A stretch of DNA of 64,000 bases from JBCCGL01 sp039029275 (GCA_039029275.1 JBCCGL010000008.1:1-64000); one strand, 5' to 3'; shown: positions 8,469 through 17,658, counted from the stretch's first letter. Notes: generated by a model from the sequence alone, not told the origin. Made by a program: numbers and translations.

Positions 8469-9725
8469 ATGTTGCCACCAAAGAATCTCGAGCGATCCGG
8501 GTCGCACGTCAACCCATGCCTGATACCGCCGCGATGGCTCCTTGTTATTGTATTAGCGACAGCTTGTCTACTTCACTCCGCGTACTCCGGGGCCGCCGGA
8601 ATTTCCGGTCACTCAGACATCAATTGGGTCACGTCAGTGGTGAAATCCGGCGATACACTCTCTTCTATCGCAGACAAATACAATATCAGCCCCAGCGAGC
8701 TGCACCGAATCGTGTACAGCGATCAAGCGGCGAAAAAGCTCGCACATCTGCGCCCGGGCGATGAAATCAAGTTCGGCTTCGACACCGAAGACCATGTGTT
8801 GCATGTCAGCAAGCAGCTCGATGAAGAAACACGCCTGACCGTAGAACGCACCGATCAAGGCTTTGTCGCTACCGAAGTCAGTGACCCTCTCGAACGCCGC
8901 ATCCACTACGCCAGCGGCATCATTGAGCATTCGCTCTTCGGCGCCGCAAACGAAGCGGGCGTCTCATCGTCTGTGATCATGGGCATGGCAGGCCTTTTTG
9001 GCTGGGACGTGGACTTTGGTCTCGATGTACGCAGTGGCGATCAGTTCAGCATCGTCTACGAACAGCTGTATCGCAACGGTGAGTTTGTTCGCGACGGTGA
9101 TATCATCGCTGCGGAATTCATCAACACCGGCTCGCTGTTTCGAGCACTGCGCTATACCGACCCAAAGGGTAATACCGATTACTACACGCCTAAGGGTGAA
9201 ACCCTGCGCAAAGCGTTTTTGCGCAGCCCCGTAGACTTTGCGCGCATTTCGTCAGGTTTTAACCTGAAACGCATGCACCCGGTGTTGCACAAGATCCGCG
9301 CTCACAAAGGTGTCGATTACGCGGCCAAAACCGGCACACCGGTGCGCACAACCGGTGACGGCAAGGTGATCCACCGGGGCCGCAAGGGCGGATACGGCAA
9401 AACAATTATTATCCAGCACGGCAGCCGTTATTCGACGCTTTACGCACACCTTTCAAAATACGCAGGTAAGGCGCGTGTTGGTTCGCGCGTCAACCAGGGC
9501 GATATCATCGGCTACGTGGGCAGTACTGGCTTGTCCACCGGTCCGCACCTGCACTACGAATTCCGTGCCGACGGCGTGCACCGTAATCCACTTCGTTTCA
9601 AATTCCCCGGGGTTGCACCGGTCGCGGATGAATATCGCGACGACTTTCATCGCAAGACGGCTTCCTTGATAGCGCAGCTCGATACAATAAGCCGCAGTCG
9701 TCTGGCGCTCGCGGAATCCGAATAG
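8469..9725 (+). CDS. LysM and M23-domain murein endopeptidase, membrane-anchored or secreted
   Basis: This 418-residue protein has an N-terminal signal anchor (about residues 22-38), a LysM-like cell-wall-binding region (about 53-100), a middle OapA/Csd3-like region and a C-terminal M23 zinc peptidase. The zinc-site motifs HxxxD (H279, D283) and HLH (H360, H362) are intact, so it should cut peptidoglycan cross-links in the periplasm. The ATG at 8469 is preferred: GAAGAGAAC lies just before it and the signal follows correctly. The open frame extends upstream to 8172, but there it overlaps tyrS. AnmK, which recycles cell-wall sugar, lies next to it. Confidence 0.92.
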   Translation: MLPPKNLERSGSHVNPCLIPPRWLLVIVLATACLLHSAYSGAAGISGHSDINWVTSVVKSGDTLSSIADKYNISPSELHRIVYSDQAAKKLAHLRPGDEIKFGFDTEDHVLHVSKQLDEETRLTVERTDQGFVATEVSDPLERRIHYASGIIEHSLFGAANEAGVSSSVIMGMAGLFGWDVDFGLDVRSGDQFSIVYEQLYRNGEFVRDGDIIAAEFINTGSLFRALRYTDPKGNTDYYTPKGETLRKAFLRSPVDFARISSGFNLKRMHPVLHKIRAHKGVDYAAKTGTPVRTTGDGKVIHRGRKGGYGKTIIIQHGSRYSTLYAHLSKYAGKARVGSRVNQGDIIGYVGSTGLSTGPHLHYEFRADGVHRNPLRFKFPGVAPVADEYRDDFHRKTASLIAQLDTISRSRLALAESE

Positions 9726-9782
9726 TTCAGTAAATCCATCCCGTCGCTTGCAGCCAAATGCCTGCGCGGCGATGATGCGCGC

Positions 9783-10886
9783 GTGAACGGTCACTACATA
9801 GGACTCATGACGGGCAGCAGCGTCGATGCAATTGACGCCGCGCTGGTGCATTTTGATTCAGGTGCACCGCAATTGATAAAAGCGGTCTCCAAACCATTTA
9901 GCCCCGACACGCGCAATCGCATCATTCAAGTCACCCACGGGGAGCCCTGCAGCGTCAGCGAAATCTGCTCACTCGATGCCAAAATTGGCGCCGAGCTGGC
10001 AGACGCAGCGCAAGATCTGATCGACGAAAGCGACATTGAAGCGAAAACAGTCGTCGCCATCGGCAGCCACGGACAAACCGTCTGCCACCTGCCCGATGAG
10101 ACACCATCAGGCACCATGCAACTCGGCGATGCGGCGCAGATAGCCGAACGCACTGGCATCACTACGGTGGCCGACTTTCGACATCGCGACATGGCCGCCG
10201 GCGGTCAGGGTGCGCCGTTTGCACCCGTTTTTCACGCGGCTGTTCTGCGCAGCGATACCGAGGACCGCTGCGTGGTGAATCTCGGCGGCATCGCGAACGT
10301 GACCGTATTGCCAAAACAGGCGTCAGCGCCAGTGGTGGGATTTGATACAGGCCCTGCCAGTGCCTTGCTGGATTTGTGGTCGCAAAAAAACATCGGCAAA
10401 CGGTTTGACCGCGACGGTGAATGGTCCAGCGGCGGGACTGTGATCGAGTCATTGCTGCAACTGTGGCTCGACGACACATTTTTTCACCGGCAACCGCCCA
10501 AAAGCACCGGGCGCGATTACTTTGACGAACACTGGCTTAACGCGAAGCTGGCACCCGCACACAACGCACAAGACGTTCAGGCGACACTGGCGGAACTGAG
10601 TGCACACACTGTCGCCGATGCCGTCAAACAACACGCGCCGCAGTCCAAACGCGTACTGATATGCGGGGGAGGCGTGAATAATCGGGATTTGCTCGCCCGA
10701 ATCCAGCGGCACCTTGACGATAGGATCGTGGAGAGCACATCCGTTCACGGGGTTGACCCGCACTGGGTTGAAGCGATGATGATCGCGTGGCTCACAGCGC
10801 GAACTCTTTCGGGATTGCCGGGCAATCTACCCAGCGTCACGGGCGCCGCGGGAGAGAGAATCTGCGGCGCGATTTATCCGGCTTGA
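9783..10886 (+). CDS. anmK: Anhydro-N-acetylmuramic acid kinase
   Basis: This 367-residue enzyme of the ASKHA kinase fold phosphorylates 1,6-anhydro-MurNAc to MurNAc-6-phosphate in peptidoglycan recycling. The start region (GLMTGSSVDAIDAALV) and the middle motif (VVNLGGIANVT) are typical of the family, and the length is usual. The start is GTG at 9783. Linkage to the M23 endopeptidase 57 bases upstream fits a wall-turnover unit; the same pair is adjacent in Pseudomonas. Confidence 0.96.
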   Translation: MNGHYIGLMTGSSVDAIDAALVHFDSGAPQLIKAVSKPFSPDTRNRIIQVTHGEPCSVSEICSLDAKIGAELADAAQDLIDESDIEAKTVVAIGSHGQTVCHLPDETPSGTMQLGDAAQIAERTGITTVADFRHRDMAAGGQGAPFAPVFHAAVLRSDTEDRCVVNLGGIANVTVLPKQASAPVVGFDTGPASALLDLWSQKNIGKRFDRDGEWSSGGTVIESLLQLWLDDTFFHRQPPKSTGRDYFDEHWLNAKLAPAHNAQDVQATLAELSAHTVADAVKQHAPQSKRVLICGGGVNNRDLLARIQRHLDDRIVESTSVHGVDPHWVEAMMIAWLTARTLSGLPGNLPSVTGAAGERICGAIYPA

Positions 10887-10930
10887 GTTTTCAAGGAGAA
10901 GCAATGCTTCCCCTCTAACGGTTAGTCTGG

Positions 10931-12082
10931 CTATCCACGCTCGCTTAGCGGGACCACTTCACGCGGCTCGGAGCCCACGTAAATCTGGGTTGGGCGGAAG
11001 ATGCGATTTTCGCGGATCTGCTGACGCCAGTGCGCCATCCAGCCGGCGCTGCGAGAGATGGCAAAAATCGGCGTGAACTGATCGACCGCGATTCCCATCT
11101 CGCGATACAGAATGCCCGAATAGAAATCCACATTCGGATACACACCCTTGGGTCCAAGGCGCTCGTTACAGTACGCCTCTACCTTCTGCGCGATTTCGAA
11201 AAGCGGCGACACCTTGCCACCGAGTTCCTCCGCCACCTGCGGGATAAATGTCTCAAGGATTTTGGCGCGCGGATCTTTGGTCGAATACTCTCGATGTCCC
11301 ATACCCCAAACAACCTGCTTGTTGGCGAGGCGGCTTTCGACGTATTCCTCAACTTTGTCGACGGAACCGATTTCCTGCAACATTTCGATCACGCGCTGGT
11401 TAGCGGCACCGTGTAAGGGGCCCGCCAGCGTGCCAATCGCGGCGGCGGCAACCATCGAGGGTTGAGCGAGCGTTGAACCGGTGACCATTGCCGAGAACGT
11501 TGACGCATTGATCGTGTGCTCGGCGTGCAGTACCAGGCAGGCGTCCATAATGCGGGTGAATAATTCGCTCGGCTCTTTGCCGGCCATCATCCACAAAAAA
11601 TTGGCCGCATAACCCAGGTCCTCGCGTGGCTCAACGCGATCGTAACCTTTGCGGATATTCTCCCACAAAGCCACTAGCGTACCCATGCGCGCGACGATTT
11701 TCAGGCCCATTTGATCGAGGTAGTATTCGTCCTCAACATCGCCGCCAACAATCTCGCGGCTTTCAGGGTAGTACATGCCAAGGCTGGCGACCGCGGTTTG
11801 CAGCATCTCCATGGGGTGGCCGATCACAGGCATAAATTTCATGATTTCGCGTACGTTGAATTTGACCCGACGGCTGTTTCGGTTGTCGAAGATCGCCAGC
11901 TCTTCTCTGCTTGGCAGTTCGCCGTGAAACAGCAGATATGTGGTTTCTTCAAAGGAACAGTTTCGCGCCAGATCCTCGATGCTGTAGCCACGATACGAGA
12001 GAATCCCCGCTTCACCGTTGATGTCTGAAATCGACGATTTTGTGGCCGGGATTCCGGCCAGGCCTGGTACGTATTCGGTCAT
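10931..12082 (-). CDS. Citrate synthase, short type
   Basis: This 383-residue enzyme would condense oxaloacetate and acetyl-CoA, entering the TCA cycle. The signatures EHTINASTF, GPLHGAAN and WGMGHREYSTKDPR (active-site His residues) are present. It is shorter than E. coli GltA (427 residues) and belongs to the short form shared by many citrate and 2-methylcitrate synthases, so PrpC-like activity cannot be excluded; the absence of prpB/prpD genes favours citrate synthase. The start at 12082 gives the family's N-terminus. It sits between anmK and erpA, which are contiguous in Pseudomonas, so it is an insertion into that block. Confidence 0.9.
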   Translation of the reverse strand: MTEYVPGLAGIPATKSSISDINGEAGILSYRGYSIEDLARNCSFEETTYLLFHGELPSREELAIFDNRNSRRVKFNVREIMKFMPVIGHPMEMLQTAVASLGMYYPESREIVGGDVEDEYYLDQMGLKIVARMGTLVALWENIRKGYDRVEPREDLGYAANFLWMMAGKEPSELFTRIMDACLVLHAEHTINASTFSAMVTGSTLAQPSMVAAAAIGTLAGPLHGAANQRVIEMLQEIGSVDKVEEYVESRLANKQVVWGMGHREYSTKDPRAKILETFIPQVAEELGGKVSPLFEIAQKVEAYCNERLGPKGVYPNVDFYSGILYREMGIAVDQFTPIFAISRSAGWMAHWRQQIRENRIFRPTQIYVGSEPREVVPLSERG

Positions 12083-12211
12083 GGTTTTTGTTCTCTCATG
12101 AAATTTGTGCAGCGCACAAGATACTGGATAGTCCAAGCTGTTGCAATTCGCTCTATGTCTAACTGACCACAAATCATTAAACGCAACAGCGATGCGCGCT
12201 CACCTTAAATG

Positions 12212-12236
12212 AAAAACCCCTGCATCGGCAGGGGTT
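12212..12236 (-). terminator. Rho-independent terminator of erpA
   Basis: A 9-bp perfect stem AACCCCTGC/GCAGGGGTT (12215-12223 with 12228-12236) with a four-base loop is followed on the minus strand by a short T run. It lies 24 bases past the erpA stop and upstream of the citrate synthase gene, separating the two transcription units. Confidence 0.8.
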
Positions 12237-12260
12237 AGCGATCAAGCGGCTTGGTTGAAA

Positions 12261-12620
12261 CTAAACGGAAAACGAGGACCCGCAACCACACGTCGTCACG
12301 GCATTGGGGTTGCGGATAACAAACTGGGAGCCTTCCAGTCCTTCGGTGTAGTCGATTTCTGCACCGGTCAGATATTGAAAGCTCATTGGGTCGATCAGCA
12401 GCTTAACGCCGCCCTTTTCAACTTCGGTATCGCCATCGTTTATTTCTTCGTCAAACGTGAACCCGTACTGAAAGCCCGAACAGCCACCCCCGGAGATGAA
12501 CACCCGCAACATAAGATCGGGGTTGCCCTCTTCGTCGATCAGGGTTTTCACTTTGCTCGCAGCCGCTTCAGTAAACACGAGCGGGTCTGGCATTTCGAAG
12601 TCGTCGATGTTTTCGATCAT
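12261..12620 (-). CDS. erpA: Iron-sulfur cluster insertion protein ErpA
   Basis: This 119-residue A-type carrier delivers [Fe-S] clusters to apoproteins in the cytoplasm. The three conserved cysteines are present: C47 (GGGCSG) and C111/C113 (TTCGCG). Length and the acidic N-terminus match ErpA rather than IscA. It is followed by its own terminator. It lies 91 bases downstream of the bactofilin gene. Confidence 0.96.
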   Translation of the reverse strand: MIENIDDFEMPDPLVFTEAAASKVKTLIDEEGNPDLMLRVFISGGGCSGFQYGFTFDEEINDGDTEVEKGGVKLLIDPMSFQYLTGAEIDYTEGLEGSQFVIRNPNAVTTCGCGSSFSV

Positions 12621-12711
12621 GATCTTTACCTTACATCAGGCGCCCACTACAAACGGACTCTATAGACTCATTATATGGAGGTCAACGACCGTTAGATCAA
12701 CCGTGTATGAC

Positions 12712-13215
12712 TTAACTTTCCTGAGGTTCCGGATTACCAGAGTTATCGGCAGCAGCACTTTCGGCTGCCTTGGCGTGCTTGCTCTCGGCCGATTTATCTT
12801 CCAACAGCTTGTTTTCATTCGGCTTGCGGTGGACCAGATTGCCGTTGATTTCCGCACCCATCGCCATTTCCAGCATGTTGTAGTAGACGTTTCCGGTTAC
12901 ACGGGCGTGGCGATGCAGTTCGACACGCTCAGTGGCGTAGACATCACCCACGACCTTGCCATTAAGGAGTAATCGGGGTACGCGCACTTCGCCCTCGATA
13001 CAGCCGCGCTCACTGACAATCGCCACCGAGCTGGAGCCGTCATCGGCAACCACGTTGCCTTTGATCAGACCATCCAGATGCAAACCGCCCTTGAAATGAA
13101 CATTACCGACGAACTCGGTGTTCTCGCCAATCAGCGTTTCAACTTTGGCCGACTTCGATTTAGTGCTGCTGCCCCACATCTCTTGCTTTAGCTCCTGGTC
13201 AGTGCCGAATCCCAT
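12712..13215 (-). CDS. Bactofilin (polymer-forming cytoskeletal protein)
   Basis: This 167-residue protein has a central beta-helix repeat domain (about residues 25-125) of the bactofilin/DUF583 family, seen in the Gly/Val-spaced repeats FVGNVHFKGGLHLDGLIKG and VARVTGNVYYN-like turns. The C-terminal tail is charged and Ala-rich and probably disordered. Bactofilins self-assemble into filaments at the membrane and affect cell shape or wall growth. Its start overlaps the end of the coiled-coil gene upstream by 28 bases, so the two are probably co-translated. Confidence 0.9.
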   Translation of the reverse strand: MGFGTDQELKQEMWGSSTKSKSAKVETLIGENTEFVGNVHFKGGLHLDGLIKGNVVADDGSSSVAIVSERGCIEGEVRVPRLLLNGKVVGDVYATERVELHRHARVTGNVYYNMLEMAMGAEINGNLVHRKPNENKLLEDKSAESKHAKAAESAAADNSGNPEPQES

Positions 13216-13862
13216 TCAAGGGTCTTCTGCACGGATTTTAAACGTTCACCTTCAGGCCGAACGGTAATGGATACCGATTTTGGCTGAAAGCGCTTGGGAA
13301 ATCGCAGACTTCCCTCAAAACTCTGAAAATACTTGAACTTAAAGTTCAGATCCTCTGTTTTCACCTGCGCGATGTCCGAAAGCGCATAGATAACCGACTT
13401 ACCGTTAATTAACCCACTGAACCGCAACAACACCCGTCCCACTGCTTCCCGGTTGTTCTTGCGCACCTGCGTTAGCACCAATTTATAGTTGAAGGAGCCC
13501 GGTTCGGCATCCTGCTCCACCGAAAAATTCTGGATGTGCATTCCCGGCTCCATCTCGGATGGAGACACCAGACTGCGAAAAAAAGCCAGTTCTTCGCGCA
13601 GTTCGAGCGATTGCTGTTGCGCGATATTCAGCGCCGCCTTGACCTCGTCGTGTGCATTGCGATCGATGCGACTGGAGCGATCCAGCAACGCGTTCTGGTC
13701 AAGCAGCTTTTGATTGCGTCTACTTAACTCCTCGATCTCCTGCTCCAGTTCGTCGATACGCTGGTTTGCCAATTCTTCATTGAAGCCACCGCGGTAGCGA
13801 CCGTAATCGTAAAGGCCGTATCCGGTTGCCGCGAGGACGATCAGGCAAACAAGAACGAGCAA
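13188..13862 (-). CDS. Membrane-anchored coiled-coil protein (DUF6776-like)
   Basis: This 224-residue protein has one N-terminal membrane helix (about 2-18), a coiled coil (about 32-85, ELEQEIEELSRRNQ) and a beta-rich C-terminal domain. It matches in position and architecture the Pseudomonas protein next to bactofilin and erpA, so a DUF6776-type call is made from synteny and layout. The only standard start is TTG at 13862, which begins right at the membrane helix. In-frame codons continue upstream with a basic stretch (VKRHRPGRK), so the true start may be an unusual codon further up. It could link the bactofilin to the membrane, which is inference. Confidence 0.75.
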   Translation of the reverse strand: MLVLVCLIVLAATGYGLYDYGRYRGGFNEELANQRIDELEQEIEELSRRNQKLLDQNALLDRSSRIDRNAHDEVKAALNIAQQQSLELREELAFFRSLVSPSEMEPGMHIQNFSVEQDAEPGSFNYKLVLTQVRKNNREAVGRVLLRFSGLINGKSVIYALSDIAQVKTEDLNFKFKYFQSFEGSLRFPKRFQPKSVSITVRPEGERLKSVQKTLEWDSALTRS

Positions 13863-13939
13863 AATCTTCCGCCCGGGGCGGTGGCGTTTTACTGTGAATT
13901 GGCGATTACTGAAAATACCCGAACTCCAACCATTGCTTG

Positions 13940-14980
13940 TCAGGGCAGCAAGGCAGCATGACGCAGGCCTGCGCGCTCGTCTAACCCAAACATGATATTC
14001 AAGTTTTGTACCGCTTGCCCTGCCGCGCCTTTGACGAGGTTATCCTCAACCGCAAGAACCACGACCCGATTGCCGTTGCCGGGTCGATGAACCGCAATCC
14101 GGCACACGTTAGCACCTCTTACCGAGCGGGTCTCCGGATGCGAGCCCGCAGGCATAACGTCGACGAATGGCTCGTCGGCATAACGCTGCTCGAATAACGC
14201 CTGTACATCGACCTCGCGCGTGAGTTCTGCATAAAGCGTGGCATGTATACCGCGAATCATTGGTGTGAGGTGTGGGACGAAGGTCAGATCCACCGCATCG
14301 GTCGCGACCTGATCCAGACCCTGGACGATTTCCGGGTGATGACGATGCCCCGAAGCGGCATAAGCTTTCAAGCTCTCGGACGCCTCGCACAACAAATTGG
14401 GCACACTTGCCCCGCGACCAGCACCACTCACACCGGACTTGGCGTCGGCAATCAAGCGACTGCAATCGACCGCACCTGCCTCCAGCAAAGGCAAAAAACC
14501 AAGCTGCACGGCAGTCGGGTAGCAGCCGGGGTTGGCGAGGATCTTCGCATCACGAATCGCTTCCCGGTTGACTTCCGGCAGTCCGTAGACCGATTCGGGG
14601 AGCAGTTCCGGACACGCGTGCTCCATCTTGTACCACGCGCTCCACTGGTCAACGTCGTTGAGTCGAAAATCAGCGGAAAAATCGATGACGCGTACGCCCG
14701 CATCAAATAGCTCGCGCGCAGACTTCATCGCCACGCCGTTCGGGGTGGCGAAGAACACGGCGTCGCACTGAGTGAGGTCAACCTCGTCCGGCGACGAAAA
14801 AGTGAGATCGCTATGACCGCGCAAGCTTGGAAACAAATCGTCCACACGCTGGCCCGCGTTGCCGCGCGACGTGATAGCGGATACGCGCACATGCGGGTGG
14901 TTGCAAAGAATGCGCATCAATTCGACGCCGCTGTACCCGGTGCCACCAACGATGCCGATATTCAGGTCCGATGTGCTCAT
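13940..14980 (-). CDS. argC: N-acetyl-gamma-glutamyl-phosphate reductase
   Basis: This 346-residue enzyme performs the third step of arginine synthesis, the NADPH-dependent reduction of N-acetylglutamyl phosphate. The N-terminal nucleotide motif GIVGGTGYSG and the catalytic C153 (ANPGCYPT) are present. The start at 14980 is chosen because the family's N-terminus begins there; upstream in-frame residues are unlike the family. It ends the block tyrS ... erpA-bactofilin-argC seen in Pseudomonas. Confidence 0.96.
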   Translation of the reverse strand: MSTSDLNIGIVGGTGYSGVELMRILCNHPHVRVSAITSRGNAGQRVDDLFPSLRGHSDLTFSSPDEVDLTQCDAVFFATPNGVAMKSARELFDAGVRVIDFSADFRLNDVDQWSAWYKMEHACPELLPESVYGLPEVNREAIRDAKILANPGCYPTAVQLGFLPLLEAGAVDCSRLIADAKSGVSGAGRGASVPNLLCEASESLKAYAASGHRHHPEIVQGLDQVATDAVDLTFVPHLTPMIRGIHATLYAELTREVDVQALFEQRYADEPFVDVMPAGSHPETRSVRGANVCRIAVHRPGNGNRVVVLAVEDNLVKGAAGQAVQNLNIMFGLDERAGLRHAALLP

Positions 14981-15165
14981 TTTTTCTTTGACCTGCGAAC
15001 AGGCCCGCTGACAATTTTCGAAAAGGGCGCGGATTTTAGCTCGTCTGGCCCACGAAAACACCTACGTTTTGATCAGGCTAACCCGGGACTCCGTTAGATT
15101 TCGGTAACTTGGGGTTCTTGCCTGTGCCCGCTATGATCTGCATATAGCCGTCAGGATTCGCCAAG

Positions 15166-15678
15166 ATGAAGACCAAAGACATCGCCATTGGTGCGGTCGC
15201 CGCACTGTTTATCTCGGCGCTCGCTTACGTCTGGCTTGCCCCGGCCGGGTTTGGCTCAGCACCCTCAGTCACATTCAAAACGCTCACGGGCGAACAAATT
15301 CAACTCGATGACTTACGCGGAAAACCGGTACTGGTGACCTTTTGGGCGACTTCCTGCGTGGGCTGCATGCGCGAAATGCCGCATCTGATCGAAATGCACC
15401 ATGATTTGCACGCGCAAGGGCTGGAAATCATTGGTGTCGCCATGGACTACGACCCGCCCAACCACGTGGTCGAAACCGTTGAAAGCCGTCAGGTGCCCTA
15501 CACCATTTCGCTCGATATCGACGGAGCAATTGCTGCAGCGTTTGACCAGGTTCGCCTGACGCCTACCAACTACCTGATCAATCCCGACGGTCGAGTCGTT
15601 TTCAAAAAAATCGGTGAGATGGATATTGCAAAATTGCGGGACGACATTATTCAAATGTTGCAGAAGGGATCTGCGTAA
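15166..15678 (+). CDS. TlpA/ResA-like thioredoxin-fold protein
   Basis: This 170-residue protein has an N-terminal membrane anchor or signal (about 7-25) and a thioredoxin-fold domain with the active site C64-V-G-C67 (WATSCVGC). It should act in the periplasm as a thiol-disulfide reductant, for example in cytochrome c maturation. The length and the TlpA-type insert near LTPTNYLINPDG are usual. No haem-maturation genes lie nearby, so its partner is unknown. Confidence 0.88.
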   Translation: MKTKDIAIGAVAALFISALAYVWLAPAGFGSAPSVTFKTLTGEQIQLDDLRGKPVLVTFWATSCVGCMREMPHLIEMHHDLHAQGLEIIGVAMDYDPPNHVVETVESRQVPYTISLDIDGAIAAAFDQVRLTPTNYLINPDGRVVFKKIGEMDIAKLRDDIIQMLQKGSA

Positions 15679-15759
15679 AACCGCCCTAAACCAAGGCGCA
15701 GCACGTTCGTCAGCAGTTAGCAAAGAAAGTTTAACCCAATTCCTCCCCACGATTGTGGA

Positions 15760-15823
15760 CCGCGAAGGCGGACATTCATTTAGCTCAGAAGTAACTGGAT
15801 CCCGCCTTCGCGGGGATGACGAG
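15760..15823. repeat. REP-like inverted repeat pair
   Basis: CGCGAAGGCGG (15761-15771) faces CCGCCTTCGCG (15802-15812) across about 30 bases. The second half belongs to the unit GGATCCCGCCTTCGCGGGGA that recurs near 25687 and, in diverged form, near 41560 and 41868. This is the layout of a small palindromic intergenic repeat (REP/BIME type). Nothing else recognisable lies in 15679-15936. Confidence 0.75.
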
Positions 15824-15936
15824 TGTTTATCGTGTTCAGGATGAATGAGTCGTGTTGGCGCGTGATGCGACACGTGCATAGCAAGCGGAGCTATATGTTT
15901 TCTTCCTAAATGTGACTTTCAGAGTCCGACCGCCGA

Positions 15937-16785
15937 TTAGTCTTCACGAAATTGTAAGAACTTTGAATTGGCGATCGTTTTTGTAATTGTACTCCCGTAA
16001 GCGTCGGCTCTTTCGGTTTTAACTGTCCATGTCAGTTCTTCTTTGGTTTGCATGCCTAAATCGTAGTCGTACGACATAAATCCCGATCCAATTCCGATGA
16101 TGCTATCTAAATTGTTGTTCCCAAACTTGAATTCGGTAGCCACATCAAACTGAGCTATTCCTGAAGAAATTGAAGTCAACGTATAAACAACCTCCATTTC
16201 AGCTGTCATAAGCTCAGTTTTGGAAATAGGGACCACGACTTGTTCCGATCGCGAGAACTGTTCATCGACTGCTAACTCGACAACCTGATCAGTGCAGCGT
16301 GCTGTTAGCTCATTGTTTGTTTCAACGATGAAATCGCGTTTTTCATCATCCGTCAAATTCCCGCCTACGACGCGCGAGATTGATACACAGCCTTTTTTAT
16401 TCGACTTTCCTACAAGCTCTGAGCCCACTAAATTTTCTAGCGAATGTGGTAGGCGGTATTTCTCTTGGTTGAAATCAACCATTAAATAATCGAAACGATT
16501 TAACTTGCGATTTAAATCGAATCTATCATCCGGACCTGCCGTTCCTGTTACGGTCTTATATGACTCATCTCTTTGAATTTTTAACTTGCTTGTTTCTGAA
16601 TTTGGCGTCTCGTTAGATTCAACTTTACCGATGACATTTAAGGACGTAGTTCTGGAAAAGTATTTGTATAGATGAACAGTGCTTTCTGGGACGTCCCCGA
16701 AATACAGTCGAATCGAGCTATCCGCATTCGATTTTGAAACGAACAAAACACAAATGACAAACCCTAGAATAGACTTTTTCGACAC
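15937..16785 (-). CDS. Secreted protein of unknown function
   Basis: I do not recognise this protein. With the GTG at 16785 it has 282 residues and starts with a clear signal peptide: basic SKK, a hydrophobic run, and a likely cleavage after SNA (about residue 21). The mature part is polar and beta-prone, without known motifs. The DNA is visibly richer in A/T than its neighbours, which suggests recent acquisition. It lies just downstream of the ychJ-like gene on the same strand; a longer in-frame start up to 16929 would overlap ychJ and is rejected. Confidence 0.65.
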   Translation of the reverse strand: MSKKSILGFVICVLFVSKSNADSSIRLYFGDVPESTVHLYKYFSRTTSLNVIGKVESNETPNSETSKLKIQRDESYKTVTGTAGPDDRFDLNRKLNRFDYLMVDFNQEKYRLPHSLENLVGSELVGKSNKKGCVSISRVVGGNLTDDEKRDFIVETNNELTARCTDQVVELAVDEQFSRSEQVVVPISKTELMTAEMEVVYTLTSISSGIAQFDVATEFKFGNNNLDSIIGIGSGFMSYDYDLGMQTKEELTWTVKTERADAYGSTITKTIANSKFLQFRED

Positions 16786-16810
16786 AGCAGCGGAGCAAAG
16801 GACAAACTTC

Positions 16811-17314
16811 CTAAGCCACCTTCCCACAACACTTCTTGTATTTCTTTTCGCTCCCGCACGGACACGGATCATTCCTCCCCACCTTCGGTGCATCGCGTTT
16901 GATCTGCTCAAGGTGCGGTAACTCGGCATCGCGAAAACGCCACTCGCCGTTTACCTTGTCGAACAAACTTACTTCATGGTGCACTTGTCGAATACCATTT
17001 CGATCACGGTAGTGCGCAATAAATTCGACCTTGCCACTTTTGTCATCGGCTCGACCGTTCTCAGCGCGCACGATGTCCAGGCCCAGCCATTCGGATTGCG
17101 CCGCCCATTGCCGCGTCCCTTCAACATTGATGTCTTGAGCGGTGTCGGGATGATGCGTGTTGACGACAAACTCCATCTCGACGCGCGTGTGCGCAGTGTA
17201 ACGCGCGCGCATCATTTGCTCGGCGGTTTCCGGAATCTTCGCGCCGTTTAAGTAAGGTTCGCAGCACTCGGGAAAAGGTGTACCCGATGTGCAGGGACAG
17301 AGGTTTTCAGTCAT
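16811..17314 (-). CDS. YchJ-family SEC-C motif protein
   Basis: This 167-residue protein has a Cys-rich N-terminus (CPCTSGTPFPECC), a central NTF2-like domain typical of YchJ, and a C-terminal SEC-C zinc motif (NDPCPCGSEKKYKKCC). It is cytoplasmic and its role is poorly known. Its ATG overlaps the stop of the upstream membrane-protein gene by four bases, so these are probably translated together. Confidence 0.92.
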   Translation of the reverse strand: MTENLCPCTSGTPFPECCEPYLNGAKIPETAEQMMRARYTAHTRVEMEFVVNTHHPDTAQDINVEGTRQWAAQSEWLGLDIVRAENGRADDKSGKVEFIAHYRDRNGIRQVHHEVSLFDKVNGEWRFRDAELPHLEQIKRDAPKVGRNDPCPCGSEKKYKKCCGKVA

Positions 17315-17658
17315 TCGCTCTCCGGATTTTTGGCTTCGTTCTGTCGTTCAGCTAAGTGCTCACGGATCGTATATTCGCGTTTTGCAAGAGTGGTGCTGTC
17401 GAGCTGTTGAACAAGCGTATTGTATTCGGGTTTGTCAGAAAAATGTTGCCACGTCATGTTGAACGCGATTTTGCGCAAGCTGCGAAAGAACAGATAGCCC
17501 ATAGTCGCGATGACCACTGCACCGACCGATTGACCCAGCGTCCAAACATAATACGCCACCCCGTAGGCTGCGAATGAGGCGACAACCAGTAGCGCGCAAA
17601 CGCGTCGATGAAACTGGATGATCGTGCCGAGTGGATCTTGAGATTTTTTATCACTCAC
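17311..17658 (-). CDS. Small two-helix membrane protein, unknown function
   Basis: This 115-residue protein has two membrane helices (about 21-40 and 44-62) followed by a polar, Glu-rich C-terminal tail of about 50 residues. No family is recognised. It sits in a tight minus-strand run with the DUF3301 gene (one-base overlap) and the ychJ-like gene (four-base overlap), which supports it as a real gene. Confidence 0.75.
   Translation of the reverse strand: MSDKKSQDPLGTIIQFHRRVCALLVVASFAAYGVAYYVWTLGQSVGAVVIATMGYLFFRSLRKIAFNMTWQHFSDKPEYNTLVQQLDSTTLAKREYTIREHLAERQNEAKNPESE

Noticed and set aside
10896..10917. Weak hairpin between anmK and the citrate synthase gene
   Set aside because: One mismatch in the stem and no T run, so terminator function is not supported.
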